DNA of 64,000 nt from contig CAVZFD010000004.1 of assembly GCA_963774455.1 (NCBI GenBank), positions 124,001 to 188,000 of the forward strand, given 5' to 3'. The notes below the pieces were generated by a model, which saw only the letters and a program-made list of their open reading frames with translations, searched no databases and was not told the origin of the DNA. Shown here piece by piece: positions 1 to 9,438 of this stretch. Made by a program: the position numbers and the translations under genes. Source of the stretch: DATFVA01 sp963774455. Its GTDB lineage: Bacteria; Bacteroidota; Ignavibacteria; Ignavibacteriales; Ignavibacteriaceae. Each line of letters starts with the position of its first letter. Position 1 is the first letter of the stretch.

Positions 1-1200
1 GTTCATCTTATATCCAATTTTTAATTGACGCGCTCCGTTTATTACATATTCTACGGGGTCTTCAACCGTGAGTACATTAAGAGATGGATCTATTACCTGG
101 TAAAGGGCTGCTACAAGCGTGGTACTTTTACCGCTTCCTGTAGGACCGGTTAAAATAACCATTCCCTGCGGCTGGTTGATAGCTTTAACAAAAGCCTGCC
201 TGGCATACCCGGTTAAACCTAACTTATCCAGGTCAGTAATAACTTTTCTATCATCTAATATTCTTATTACAACACTTTCAAACTTGTTTTTCAGTTCCGT
301 TCCGACCATTGGAAGAACTGAAACCCTGTATCTTATAACGTGACCGTCAATTTCTCTCTGAATAAATCCATCCTGGGCTTTTTCCCTTTCGAATCTGTCC
401 ATTCCCTTTGATCTATCCTTTACTACGGCTACTACAGCTTCAGGCAGGGTGTTATCCTGCGTATGCCAATGCTGCAGGTTACCATCGATTCTTATTAAGA
501 TATCAGTCTTGTTATTCATCTTAGGAACAAAATGGATATCGCTTGCTCCCTTTCTTACTCCTTCAATTAACGCAGCTTCAACCAGGTTAATTAAAGCACT
601 TTTATTTATCTCCTGATCAAGCTCATCTTCATCGAATGATTTTTCTTCATCCTCTATTTTTATCTCAGCATCCATCTCCTCCATCATTTTCAGATATACA
701 TTTTCAGGAGGTAGAATTGTCGATATCAGCTTCTCATAATCTTTTTTTCGAATAAAAACGATTTCATATTTTTTCGCATTTAATCCGAAAGCGATTTTAG
801 GAATGTTCCGGTCAGTAGGATCTATTGCCGCGAGTATAAGTTTATCCTTTAGTCTCTCATCGTACATAAAAGGAATGATCTTATGTTCAAGCATCTGGCT
901 TTTCAGTGAATCCCCGGCACCTGTTATCATATTCTTTATGGAGTCGAGTCTGTTCTCCGGGATATCCTCAGGGCGGGTGTCAAGTTCACGGAATGCATAT
1001 AAAATGGCCACTTCTCTGAATATCGTGTCGTGGTCATAACCAAAGTCCTGAACCAGTACCTGGGCAAGATTCCTTTTTACTTTATTATTATCATTAGACT
1101 TCGCATTTAATGCTCTCTCTAATGTAGCTGCGTCTATTATTCCTTTTTTGAAAAGCAGAAAACCGATTTTGTCTGTCATTTCAAGATTTGTCTCGATCAT
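1..1200 (-). CDS. pilB: Type IV pilus assembly / type II secretion ATPase (PilB/GspE), 3' end cut by window
   Basis: Cytoplasmic hexameric ATPase that powers pilus or pseudopilus extension. The frame is open from an ATG at 1198-1200 to the left edge, giving about 400 residues; the C-terminus lies outside the window. The N-terminal ~150 residues resemble the GspE/MshE N-terminal domain. A Walker A motif (GPTGSGKSTT) sits near residue 352, followed by VEDPVEY, as in the family. The start codon overlaps the stop of the downstream-listed pilC/gspF by ATGA, so the two are translationally coupled with pilC first. PilB and GspE cannot be told apart here; the nearby pilin-like gene favours a pilus-type system. 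Confidence 0.93.
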   Translation of the reverse strand, partial: MIETNLEMTDKIGFLLFKKGIIDAATLERALNAKSNDNNKVKRNLAQVLVQDFGYDHDTIFREVAILYAFRELDTRPEDIPENRLDSIKNMITGAGDSLKSQMLEHKIIPFMYDERLKDKLILAAIDPTDRNIPKIAFGLNAKKYEIVFIRKKDYEKLISTILPPENVYLKMMEEMDAEIKIEDEEKSFDEDELDQEINKSALINLVEAALIEGVRKGASDIHFVPKMNNKTDILIRIDGNLQHWHTQDNTLPEAVVAVVKDRSKGMDRFEREKAQDGFIQREIDGHVIRYRVSVLPMVGTELKNKFESVVIRILDDRKVITDLDKLGLTGYARQAFVKAINQPQGMVILTGPTGSGKSTTLVAALYQVIDPSLNVLTVEDPVEYVINGARQLKIGYKMN

Positions 1201-2573
1201 ACCTTATCACTCTGCACGTATGTTATGTTATTTGCCATTCCGGGTGATTTAGGGTGAACAGTTGCTGTTTCTGCAGAGACCAGAGTTAGTAGAATCATTA
1301 CAACCATAATTATCATTGCGATTACCACCTGAATGATTTCTATAAAGTTTTTAAGTTTATATACCGTTTCAGCCTCATAATAATTCGCAAGTTGAAGTGA
1401 TGTATTTTTAATAGTTCCGGTTTCTTCACCTGAATGTAATCGCGAAAGAGCAGTTTCGGTAAAAACTCCTGATGCTGTAAAGGCATCGGTCATTCCTACA
1501 CCTTTCTTAACCATAAGAGGTATAGCTACGTTTTTTACCCGGTCTTCAAAATATTTATTGCCAGCTGCTTCTGCAGCGATCCTTATCGGTTCAATACTTT
1601 CAGCAGAACCGCTATACAAAGTATAGAATACTCTACAGTAAACTTCTATAATGGTCTTATGAATCAGGTTTCCAACAAGAGGCAGCTGAAATAACATTTT
1701 GTGAAATATCACATTTCCTTTTTTGGATGTAGCCCATTTCCAGAATATTATAGGAGGGAGAATACATATGGCTAGAAGCAAATACATATTGTCCATCATA
1801 AAGTCACTCATTTTTAGAGTAAAAGCTGTCATAGGAGGTAATTCGATTTTAAATCGAACAAATAACTTTGCTGTTTCAGGAAAGATATAAGCAACATAGA
1901 AAACCACTGCCAGGAATAGTACAAAGATTGTCACTAACGGAGTAATTAGAGCACTCCGTAAGCTCTTCTTAAATTCCTGTCTTCTTTCAAGGAATTTAGC
2001 AGTTGCCTTGTAAATCTCTGCCATATTACCGCTCTTTGATGCAAGTCCAAGCATATAAGCAGTGAATTTACCGAAGACATTCTGATATTTCATAAAAGTT
2101 GCTTCGCTATCCGCTCCTTTTTTTAAGTCATTATTAACCTCTTTAAGCGTTTCTCTTAGAGTCTTATTTTCAGTATCATTCATCAGAAGAGTAAGAATTT
2201 CATTATATGGTAATTTCTGATCAAGAAGCTCTGAGCTTATTTTGACAAAAGTTACGATTTCCGCTGTAGGAGGTTTTCTGTTATAGTCCAATAATTTTTT
2301 GTTTACAGAAATTACCTGGTAGCCAAGCCTTGATAAGGCATCCTCAACTTCTTTCTTCGTATAAGCTTTCTGTTCACCGGTTATAGGTTTTTCATTCCCC
2401 TTTTTGACTTTATACAGAAATGTCGATTTCTTCTCAATAAGCCTGATTTTTAATTGATTCTTTTCAGCAAGCCGATGTATCTTCTTCTTTCCTTCCGTGA
2501 AAGAATTTGCTGAAAGCGAACCATTAATAGCCTGACCATTTAACTTTTCTGCTGTAAATTTTAGTTCTACCAT
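1197..2573 (-). CDS. pilC: Type IV pilus / type II secretion inner-membrane platform protein (PilC/GspF)
   Basis: Polytopic inner-membrane platform protein of type IV pili or type II secretion. Two T2SSF domains are visible in the middle and C-terminal parts, with hydrophobic segments near SALITPLVTIFVLF, MYLLLAICILPP and IIQVVIAMIIMVV, the usual three-helix layout. I place the start at the ATG at 2573 (MVELKFTAEKL, a typical PilC N-terminus). The frame also extends to a TTG at 2615, which would add 14 polar residues; neither start has a clear Shine-Dalgarno. The stop overlaps the pilB/gspE start by 4 bases. Upstream lies a decayed region, so the pilus operon may have lost genes. Confidence 0.92.
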   Translation of the reverse strand: MVELKFTAEKLNGQAINGSLSANSFTEGKKKIHRLAEKNQLKIRLIEKKSTFLYKVKKGNEKPITGEQKAYTKKEVEDALSRLGYQVISVNKKLLDYNRKPPTAEIVTFVKISSELLDQKLPYNEILTLLMNDTENKTLRETLKEVNNDLKKGADSEATFMKYQNVFGKFTAYMLGLASKSGNMAEIYKATAKFLERRQEFKKSLRSALITPLVTIFVLFLAVVFYVAYIFPETAKLFVRFKIELPPMTAFTLKMSDFMMDNMYLLLAICILPPIIFWKWATSKKGNVIFHKMLFQLPLVGNLIHKTIIEVYCRVFYTLYSGSAESIEPIRIAAEAAGNKYFEDRVKNVAIPLMVKKGVGMTDAFTASGVFTETALSRLHSGEETGTIKNTSLQLANYYEAETVYKLKNFIEIIQVVIAMIIMVVMILLTLVSAETATVHPKSPGMANNITYVQSDKV

Positions 2574-2615
2574 GTTAATATTGCTTTTGTTTGTAAATTT
2601 CCACTTATTAAGCAA

Positions 2616-3589
2616 TTCTCATTCCAAAAATAAAAATCGTATTTTCTTTGTTTTAGGTTTATGAATAGCTTTTTTGAAAGAATTACGTCAGTTAGTCCCT
2701 AAAATTGATACTTCTTGCGGTACGTCTGTTTGCCTTTTTAACCTTATACAACGGGGCTGGGCTGTACTGATGGAATGCTTGAATCAAAGAGATTAGAGAT
2801 ATTCGAGGAATTTATAGTGGAAGGAAACATCCTTAGAATATAATTTTTAAACTGATTATTAAGGTATTATGCTTATTGATAAGAATGAATAAATAATCAT
2901 GATCATCAAAAGCAGACTATAATTTCCGTTCGCAAATTCTGTAATAATATATTGACGGATAGTCAGATCTAATTTATCTGATTTTAAGAAACAGATATGA
3001 TGAATTTTCTTTCCAAGTCTGCTAGGGAAGACTTTGAAATATCCTTAGATACTTAAAGCTTATTTCCCGTTGGAATCTATCTCCAAGGATATCTTTAAAA
3101 TTTGTATAGATCGGCCTGAAAATTGATTTCTTTTTCAAAATCAGCTTCTATCCAGTGATAGTGATTTCTTGCCTCCACATTTTAAAAGGCTGTCGTATTG
3201 ATATTTTAATATGAATCTCTCATTTAACGTGAGTAAAATTTAGGATGCTATCAGATAGGTTAGGCCAATTAAAAGTAATATATGCACTTAGCCGGATTTT
3301 CGAAATTATTATGAAGCGGATACTGATAGAATAATCGCCAGGAACATATAGGTTCTTTGGTAGAAATCAACATGAAGCTGTAAATCATACTCAATAAAGT
3401 AGATTATTCTATGATTCAAAGAAATAATATTTATGAATAAAATGATAGATATTAAACAGCAATTGATAAAATTCATTAGATGAAATATAAAAAATGGATA
3501 ATGCTGAGATGATGAAACTTATGATTAAAGGCTTATTCTTTATATTGAAAATAGAATCAGAATTTACACTTGATTAATTTTGGATTGCT
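2616..3589. other. Gene-poor AT-rich stretch, probably decayed sequence
   Basis: No credible reading frame, RNA gene or repeat was seen in about 1 kb. It lies between pilC and a glycosyltransferase pseudogene read on the minus strand, so it may hold the eroded 3' part of that gene plus intergenic DNA. Stop codons are dense in all frames I read. Confidence 0.4.
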
Positions 3590-5002
3590 TCAACTCCAAC
3601 CTCTGATTAAGTTTAACTATGTTAAGGATTTTGCGTAAATCCTGCACCGAAGAAAAAGATAAGAAACGGAAGTACAAAGCTAAGATTTCTGAAATCAACA
3701 CTGAATTTTACCATCCAATGAATACTGGGATTATAACCATTATCAGAGATACATACCAGATTTTCTTATTGAACAAGCTAATACCAACAGTGAGGATGAA
3801 AAATAGTACAGACCGGCATTCCCCAGTTATAATATAATAACTTAAGTGCCTTAAGGAATACTACAAGATGACCTTCAGGAGATAGATATTCAGGTCTGAT
3901 TTAATCCAGCAGACCATAACTTCAGGTATCTTACGTACCAGAAACAATGCTATAGAGACTTATAGAGTGCCAAGTCAAAAACATTCGTATTATGATCTGT
4001 TTGCATTAAAATATCTTCTACTTAGATAATAAGAAGAACAGCAATATTAGAGACGTTATGGTGAATACATATGATTCCGGCTAGTTTTAGTTGCGGCCGC
4101 CATAGCCGCAAAAAGGAATATCAAGAAGATAGGTTTATTAGTAATATGATTTTTATTTGCATTATCTATCTTTCGGAATGATATCAAAAAGTTATGAACT
4201 TTAGGAAGAATTATTAACGAAGCAGATAAAATGTCATAAAAGTAAAAAATGACTACGGGAAGATCAGCATTGCCATCAGCAATAAAGATTAAGAGAAAGA
4301 ACCACCGGCGCTAATAATCCATAAATAATCAGGCTAACTAAGTAGGCGTTATCTTGTTTTGTTAAAGCAAGATCCAGAAAGATTAAAAGATTGTTAATAA
4401 AAAACAATGGCATTATAAATTTGGGGAAAAAATGAACATCAGTTTTCCCAATTATTAAGTAGCAGACTGACCAATTAGCGGGAAGCAATTGAGGAAAATG
4501 AGAGGAATATTTCTGGAAGAATATTATTTGCAAAATCTATCGCCCAACGATTCCATTCATAATTGTTTACTGTATCAATGAAATAGAAGATTGTTCCTAT
4601 ATTAGCTACAAAAACTGCAATATAAAATAGAACCACTATTCCTGCTGCAAAGTAATAGTAATCCTGCTAAATGGAGAATTATTTTCCAGAAACCAAATAT
4701 TTTATATTGATCAGTGAAGCTAAAATTATGGAGACCATCTATACGTTTTGAAATATATAAATAGAAAAGGCAGCTCTAATTCTAAAATTATTATCCGGTA
4801 TATAATACTAAAGAAGTATAAATAGAAAACAATGTTAGAACAGTGACGACAACGTAATTAGCAAATAAGCTAAGGGTAAAAACTAGTAACCATTTTTGAA
4901 TTTGGAATCCGGATTGAGTTTTAACAAATGTAATACAACAATCCCTGGAAGAATAAAATCTGAAGTATCGATATTAAACCTAGAATTAACATTTAATTAT
5001 TC
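3590..5002 (-). pseudogene. Decayed polytopic membrane glycosyltransferase (GT39/ArnT-like)
   Basis: The minus strand carries collinear pieces of a membrane glycosyltransferase in different frames, broken by several stops and frameshifts. It begins near 5002 (MLILGLISILQI), continues with FANYVVVTVLTLFSIYTS near 4860-4800, a segment with WNRWAIDFANNILPE near 4560, PQLLPANWSVCYLIIGK near 4450, DGNADLPVVIFYFYD near 4240, and DFRNLSFVLPF near 3640. These recall PMT/ArnT-type proteins with family-like spacing between pieces. Lesions are numerous and spread out, which suggests real decay, unlike the single-base errors in the conserved genes of this window. The exact family is inferred from remembered motifs, and the 3' limit is uncertain. 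Confidence 0.6.
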
Positions 5003-5075
5003 ACTTCATTATTCTATCCAAATCCATTATGTGCCAGAATTATAGATAGATTCTAGTTATTGTGCCAAATTATTT

Positions 5076-5107
5076 AAAAAAAAAGGCTGTAAGTTACTTA
5101 CAGCCTT
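5076..5107 (-). terminator. Intrinsic terminator after the pilin-like gene
   Basis: Read on the minus strand, a perfect 11-bp stem (AAGGCTGTAAG, 5097-5107 with 5083-5093) with a 3-base loop is followed by a run of Us (5076-5082). It lies about 30 bp past the end of the pilin-like gene. Confidence 0.9.
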
Positions 5108-5137
5108 CTAAGAACAATTAATTCTAGTATCTTTAAT

Positions 5138-5526
5138 TTACTGCTGAAGTATTTCTGTTGGTGTTACTGTTGTAGTAACTGTCCAGCTATAGCCTAAGTT
5201 GATATTTGGGGTTGCAATAAATACGATACTTGTAGTCTGTATCAGTTGCAATCCCCATGCAGCGTTAGTTGAACTTGTTAAGTTACCGGAATATTCGGAG
5301 AGTAGTATTATTTCAAATCCGGCAAAAGAATTTCTCGCCACCGCCCATTGATGTTAGGTTTCTTGTAATACTGCTGAGCCATAGCACCAATGTTAGTCCC
5401 CTGAGAAACTATAGAATCCTGAGTAGAGGTTTCAGCGTTTGCATTGAATAAGTTGATACCAACTACTACTGCTATACCAACTACTATAACACCAAGTACA
5501 ATTAAAAGAAGTTGTTGTTGACCCAT
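5138..5526 (-). CDS. Type IV pilin-like/prepilin small protein, frameshifted
   Basis: The first 60 codons encode a short leader, MGQQQ, followed directly by a hydrophobic helix (LLLIVLGVIVVGIAVVVGI) and then polar sequence ending QQYYKKPNING, a pilin-like layout. The frame then breaks near the GGG at 5344-5346 and continues one base out of register as NSFAGFEIILLSEY through to a stop at 5138. The joined product is about 129 residues. A good Shine-Dalgarno (AAGGAG) precedes the ATG at 5526, and a strong terminator follows, so the transcription unit looks intact. One indel in a G-rich stretch may be a sequencing error. It may be a pilus subunit for the PilB/PilC machine encoded nearby; the lack of a classical prepilin peptidase site makes the exact class uncertain. 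Confidence 0.6.
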
Positions 5527-5998
5527 TACAGATCTCCTTATGTTGTTGTGATTAGTTTATTAAGTGTTCTTTTTAATTTAGTTACGATCAAATTTTCTTA
5601 AGCTCTTTTTTTATTAACAGGATTCGTGCCATCAGTTAATCAGGTCTTGTATTCATTATACAATGAGCAAAGCTTATATCTTTGATTTTTATTTACCGGT
5701 AATGTTGCCTTGTGAGGAATTATTTACCGGGATATTAAAACTTTCGGGAATTTCTTTTGTTTTTATAACCATCGAAAGTTTTCTTTTCATAATTTCAAAG
5801 ACAGTTTAGTGAAGAAAATAATATGCCAATCCTCCGGAAGTACTTATATAAAATGTTTATACGGGATTTAGAAGCGACATTTTTGGCTCTTGTAAGATTT
5901 ACAAGTAAAAAAGTTCCATCGGAATAAAAGTTCTACCGGAATCTCACCTTCTTTCCGAAGACGTTCTCTTTGCCTCCAGTACTTAGCGAGGTTCCACG
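5527..5998. other. Intergenic region upstream of the pilin-like gene
   Basis: It holds the leader of the pilin-like gene (minus strand) with its AAGGAG ribosome site at about 5531-5536. I saw no other gene, RNA or clear promoter match in the rest. Confidence 0.4.
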
Positions 5999-6876
5999 CT
6001 ATCTATAATTAATACTAACTGATTTTAATATCAATGGCAGGAGAAACAGAATTATTAATAGAATAGTCCCGGCAATGGATGTGAAAGGTTCAATACCTGC
6101 TAATGCTTTTATATTTGCCGGGATAAAAAACTTTGAGACTGTTTCCGGTAGAACCAGGATATTTTTTGAATAAGTCGTAAAAGAAAATTTATCCAGATGG
6201 ACATTTGTTAAAAACAATCCTCGCAAAAGGTAATATGCCCCAATTACCACAACAATCATGATTAATACAGAAATGCTGTTTTTATTAACTTCAAAATTCT
6301 TTTTGTATATGAAGTAAAAAATGAGAATTAGGAAGGGTACAAGTAAAGAAACTTCTTTGGATAAGAACGCTAAAAAGAGAAGCGCGGTAATAAATATTAA
6401 TAGATATGTTTTGTCGTTTTTGATAAATTTTATAAAAATCAATAAGGCCCCAGTTGAAAAAAATGCAGCTAATAAATCTCCTCTACCTGCAATCCAGCCT
6501 ACAGCATTAATATGGATAGGACTGAGGGAAAAGAATAGAGCAGTTAAAAACGAAATAAAGTTAGATATCTCGAGTTCTTTTAGAATTAAGAATACTAAAA
6601 TGCTCGTGGAAAGATGGATTAAAAAGTTAGTAAAATGGTAAATAAAGTAACTTTGCCGCCCAGAAGTGAGTCAAGGATAAGTGATAGCAATGTGATTGGA
6701 CGATAATAATGCATATCCAGGTAATTAGTGGTGAAAGAAGAAAAAATCTTCTCCCCCAACTGCATTCCCTGAAATTTGGTATAAATTAAAGTATCGTCAT
6801 CCAAAAAAATTAAACCATGAAAGAATGACCTAAAGTAGACTAAGGATAGTATAAGTATAATCGTGAAGATGTCGTA
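5999..6876 (-). pseudogene. Truncated, frameshifted TMTC-like/TPR glycosyltransferase membrane domain
   Basis: The frame reads FFHGLIFLDDDTLIYTKF, then YYRPITLLSLILD, then breaks in a T run (5 A on the plus strand at 6621-6625) and continues as LTNFLIHLSTSILVF and SPIHINAVGWIAGRGDLL before ending at 5999. The DDD, YYRP and 'SPIHINAVGWIAGR' motifs recall the N-terminal membrane domain of TMTC-like O-mannosyltransferases, which are usually followed by TPR repeats. Here no start codon is in frame (a stop lies at 6877-6879) and the protein ends after roughly 290 residues, with no TPR part. It appears to be a remnant. With the GT39-like remnant it brackets the pilin-like gene, suggesting a former pilin glycosylation locus. 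Confidence 0.62.
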
Positions 6877-7154
6877 CTATAGGTTTTAAGGATGTTAATA
6901 ATCTTTTATGATTCTGATTTAATTTTCTTTAAGAATAAAATGTTGCCTCGACGTAGTTTTACTCAGATATTATTGATATATTTTCATAAAAGCCAGAAAT
7001 ATGGGCGTCTAATCAGACTTGGAAATCTCATTTCCCCACTCGAAAATATTGGTCTTAATTTTGAGATTTCAATCCAAATTTATTTTAATGGACCTCGATT
7101 CTTCAAATTTTATGTACGGTTCATCAAAGCTTTTCAACTAAAAAGGAGTGAAAA

Positions 7155-7529
7155 ATGGATCAAGCTGCTGCTATTTCCCCTGGTTTTCATATTACAGTCA
7201 ATAAGATGGCTGGTGATATGAAATTCGTCGGTATCTTCTATATTATCATAGGTGCGATAGAATGCCTGACAATCATCGGGGCTATCGTCGGAATTCCTCT
7301 GATTATAAGCGGGCTGCGCTTGAGGGAATCGGCTGATTCTTTTAAGAGCTATCTTGCTTCCGGTGATGCCTTTATGCTGGAAAGGGCCCTGGAGAGAGAA
7401 AGCAGGTTCTTCTTTATCCAGAAGGTTTTCCTGATTATCTCCATTGTGCTCTTTGTCCTTTATATTGCTTTCTTTATAGTGTTCGGACTGACCATGCTCG
7501 GAAATTTCCAGAATTTCCGGACCGTTTAG
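7155..7529 (+). CDS. Small membrane protein, DUF5362-like
   Basis: A 124-residue protein with two hydrophobic regions: one near residues 24-50 (FVGIFYIIIGAIECLTIIGA) with the GIPLIISGLRL continuation, and one near residues 90-118. Between them is a charged amphipathic stretch (residues 55-85) with ESADSFKSYL and LERALERESRFF. The layout matches the DUF5362 family of uncharacterised Bacteroidota membrane proteins, by memory. A strong Shine-Dalgarno (AGGAG) precedes the ATG with good spacing. It lies about 280 bp from a decayed region and is followed by two lipoprotein genes in the same direction. Function unknown. Confidence 0.82.
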   Translation: MDQAAAISPGFHITVNKMAGDMKFVGIFYIIIGAIECLTIIGAIVGIPLIISGLRLRESADSFKSYLASGDAFMLERALERESRFFFIQKVFLIISIVLFVLYIAFFIVFGLTMLGNFQNFRTV

Positions 7530-7549
7530 CTTGAAATGGTAAGCTAAAC
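7524..7549 (+). other. Inverted repeat spanning a stop codon
   Basis: GTTTAGCTT (7524-7532) is perfectly complementary to AAGCTAAAC (7541-7549), a 9-bp stem with an 8-base loop. The stem contains the stop codon of the preceding gene. No U-run follows, so it is not a classical intrinsic terminator; it may be an mRNA-stabilising hairpin. Confidence 0.5.
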
Positions 7550-7684
7550 CATTCATAAGGACATAAAAACCCAGATCACATAATCGAATATTGATAGTTG
7601 AATCATAGATAATTTTGCATCTTTTATTTATGTTTCATCGCAGCGGAATAAACTTTATAAATTATTTTAAGAAAAGGAGTTAAG

Positions 7685-8176
7685 ATGTTCAAAAAAGCTA
7701 CAAAGGCATCTTTAAGCAAATATATCTCCGTTTTGTTTTTGGTTTCTTCGTTAATCATAATCTCTGCAGGCTGCGAGAAGAAGGCAGAAAAACCCGAGGG
7801 AGAAAATACAATGACAGATACTACAAAAATGGTACAGCCTGATACTACCGCAAAGGCTGATACTACAAAGAAGTATCCGGATATTACAGGAACATGGACA
7901 GGCAAATTTGAGTCCCACAGCGCTACCTTGAAGATCTCAGATCAAAAGGATGAAAATTTTACTGCTTACTTAACGGTTCAATACCGTGAACCTATGAATA
8001 AAGCGATCAGCGGGAACTTTCAGGCTGATAATAAAATATCGATGAAAGATGGAGTTAAGAGCAGATCCGAAGCCACTTATGATGCTACCCTCTCCGATGA
8101 TGGCATGAAGATCACCGGGACGTCCACTTTGAAATTAAATGGCAGCAAAGCGAACTTTACTTTTAATAAGAAATAA
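7685..8176 (+). CDS. Predicted lipoprotein with small beta-rich C-terminal domain
   Basis: A 163-residue protein with a long lipoprotein signal: basic N-terminus, hydrophobic stretch (ISVLFLVSSLIII) and lipobox SAGC with Cys at about residue 30. A Thr/Lys/Asp-rich linker with TDTTK-type repeats (about residues 40-62) leads to a domain starting ITGTWTGKFES and ending TSTLKLNGSKANFTF, a pattern like small lipocalin-like 'GTWxG' domains. Probably membrane-anchored and exposed to the periplasm. The ribosome site AAGGAG is well placed. It lies 19 bp before the PEGA lipoprotein and is likely co-transcribed. No specific function can be given. Confidence 0.8.
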   Translation: MFKKATKASLSKYISVLFLVSSLIIISAGCEKKAEKPEGENTMTDTTKMVQPDTTAKADTTKKYPDITGTWTGKFESHSATLKISDQKDENFTAYLTVQYREPMNKAISGNFQADNKISMKDGVKSRSEATYDATLSDDGMKITGTSTLKLNGSKANFTFNKK

Positions 8177-8195
8177 ATAAACGAAAGGAATAATT

Positions 8196-8963
8196 ATGAG
8201 AAAATATATTTTTCTACCGTTAACTCTGATAATGGGATTTTTGATAGCATCATGTTCTGACACAACTACTAATCCCCCTCCTGTTACTGATACAGGATCA
8301 ATTTTTATTAACTCAAGTCCTGTAGGCGCGGCCATTACATTGGACGGCACAAGTACCGGCAAGGTAACACCCGACAGCCTTACAAGCGTTTCAACCGGGC
8401 AGCATTCAATTACATTGAGTTTAAGTGGTTACAGTGATACTACTTTCACGGTTACTGTTCAGACAAATCTGCAGACAACCAAACAAATCACTCTTGTTTC
8501 CACTTTAAGTACTACGATGTATGGTCCTGTAAAGATATATGAAACATCCGGAACTACTGCGAATCAGCCAAGTGGTATTGATCTTTCTTCAGGAAATGCT
8601 TACGGGGTATCCAGTACTGATAAAGATAAAGTTGATATCTATTATTCGACCGACGGCACGGGCGGAACTCCTTATCTCGTACAGAGTGCTAATCTGTATC
8701 CGAACTTAACACGTAATACAGCTTTTTATGTCGGAGCCGGAACAGACTTAAACGACGGAGAGGATTCACCAACCTATCCTTTATCAGGATGGACAGACAA
8801 TATGAGTGACAGAGAAAATAATTATGTCTACCTGTATGATGAGGATGGTAATTACTCAAAGTTAAAGATCACTGATTTTCACGCAGGCAGCGGACAGGGA
8901 GATCCTTCCTGGGTTGAGGTACAGTGGTTATATAATAACATTGGTGCCGATAAGAGATTCTAA
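8196..8963 (+). CDS. PEGA-domain lipoprotein
   Basis: A 255-residue protein with lipobox IASC (Cys near residue 20) after a typical signal. Residues ~34-95 form a PEGA domain: GSIFINSSPVGAAITLDG, then a GQHSITLSLSGY segment, the surface beta-sandwich module often found in envelope proteins. The C-terminal ~150 residues contain VDIYYSTDGTGGTPYLVQSA and GWTDNMSDRENNYVYLYDEDGNYSK-type segments with no family I recognise. AAAGGA precedes the ATG. A strong terminator follows 20 bp after the stop, so this ends the lipoprotein transcription unit. Confidence 0.85.
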   Translation: MRKYIFLPLTLIMGFLIASCSDTTTNPPPVTDTGSIFINSSPVGAAITLDGTSTGKVTPDSLTSVSTGQHSITLSLSGYSDTTFTVTVQTNLQTTKQITLVSTLSTTMYGPVKIYETSGTTANQPSGIDLSSGNAYGVSSTDKDKVDIYYSTDGTGGTPYLVQSANLYPNLTRNTAFYVGAGTDLNDGEDSPTYPLSGWTDNMSDRENNYVYLYDEDGNYSKLKITDFHAGSGQGDPSWVEVQWLYNNIGADKRF

Positions 8964-8983
8964 CATAAAGCTCTTCGAATCTT

Positions 8984-9018
8984 AAAGCCGTGGAGTTCTT
9001 ATTTCACGGCTTTTTTTT
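8984..9018 (+). terminator. Intrinsic terminator after the PEGA lipoprotein gene
   Basis: AAAGCCGTG (8984-8992) pairs with CACGGCTTT (9005-9013) across a 12-base loop, continuing into a run of eight Ts ending at 9018. Confidence 0.93.
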
Positions 9019-9067
9019 GCCCGGCTCTCAGACAGCGACGGGGATAACCTGACCTGGAGGGGTATGA

Positions 9068-9235
9068 TTTATTGAAAAAACCGTCTGTAACAGCTTCAAA
9101 GCTGCTGAAGAAGATGCTCAAAATCCCATTCCACCTACCGAATTCTTAGTTGATAATATCCTCACGAAAGAAAGAGTTGAAGTTGATACATTAAAGACGG
9201 TCTGTAATGCATATGAATTAAGCTTTACTGAATAG
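9068..9235 (+). other. Short open stretch without start codon, possible gene remnant
   Basis: 55 open codons ending in TAG at 9233-9235, with an in-frame stop immediately before and no ATG, GTG or TTG near the 5' end. The translation contains NSFKAAEEDAQNPIP and NILTKERVEVDTLKTV, with protein-like composition. No family recognised. It sits between a terminator and the 11-bp repeat array. Confidence 0.25.
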
Positions 9236-9246
9236 GCTTGGTCGAA

Positions 9247-9301
9247 CGTATTCAGGACGTTATCAGAACGTATTCAGAACGTTTTCAGGACGTTTTCAGG
9301 T
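9247..9301. repeat. Tandem array of an 11-bp unit (CGTATTCAGGA-like), five copies
   Basis: Five consecutive 11-base units: CGTATTCAGGA, CGTTATCAGAA, CGTATTCAGAA, CGTTTTCAGGA, CGTTTTCAGGT. The same unit forms another five-copy array at 47738-47792. It is intergenic, about 140 bp upstream of the secreted-protein gene starting at 9439. Confidence 0.9.
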
Positions 9302-9438
9302 GCCTTTTATCCTGTAATTGGGATTCTCCTTTATACCGATTATGACAACAAGCTTATTCAGAGTAATAGAAAATATTGATTTTAGGGATGTATTCATTTA
9401 TTTTAACTTCACTTGATATAATAACCGGGGAAGTAATA

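Noticed and set aside
3619..3837. 72-codon open frame on the plus strand
   Set aside because: It lies over the minus-strand glycosyltransferase remnant, has no ribosome site and no domain.
5527..5998. Hidden gene upstream of the pilin-like gene
   Set aside because: Frames are short and broken in both strands, with no motif.
6892..7221. 109-codon plus-strand frame running into the DUF5362-like gene
   Set aside because: It overlaps the better-supported gene at 7155, which has a strong ribosome site and clear membrane segments.
7134..7556. 140-codon minus-strand frame opposite the DUF5362-like gene
   Set aside because: It is antisense to a good gene and its composition looks like a shadow translation.
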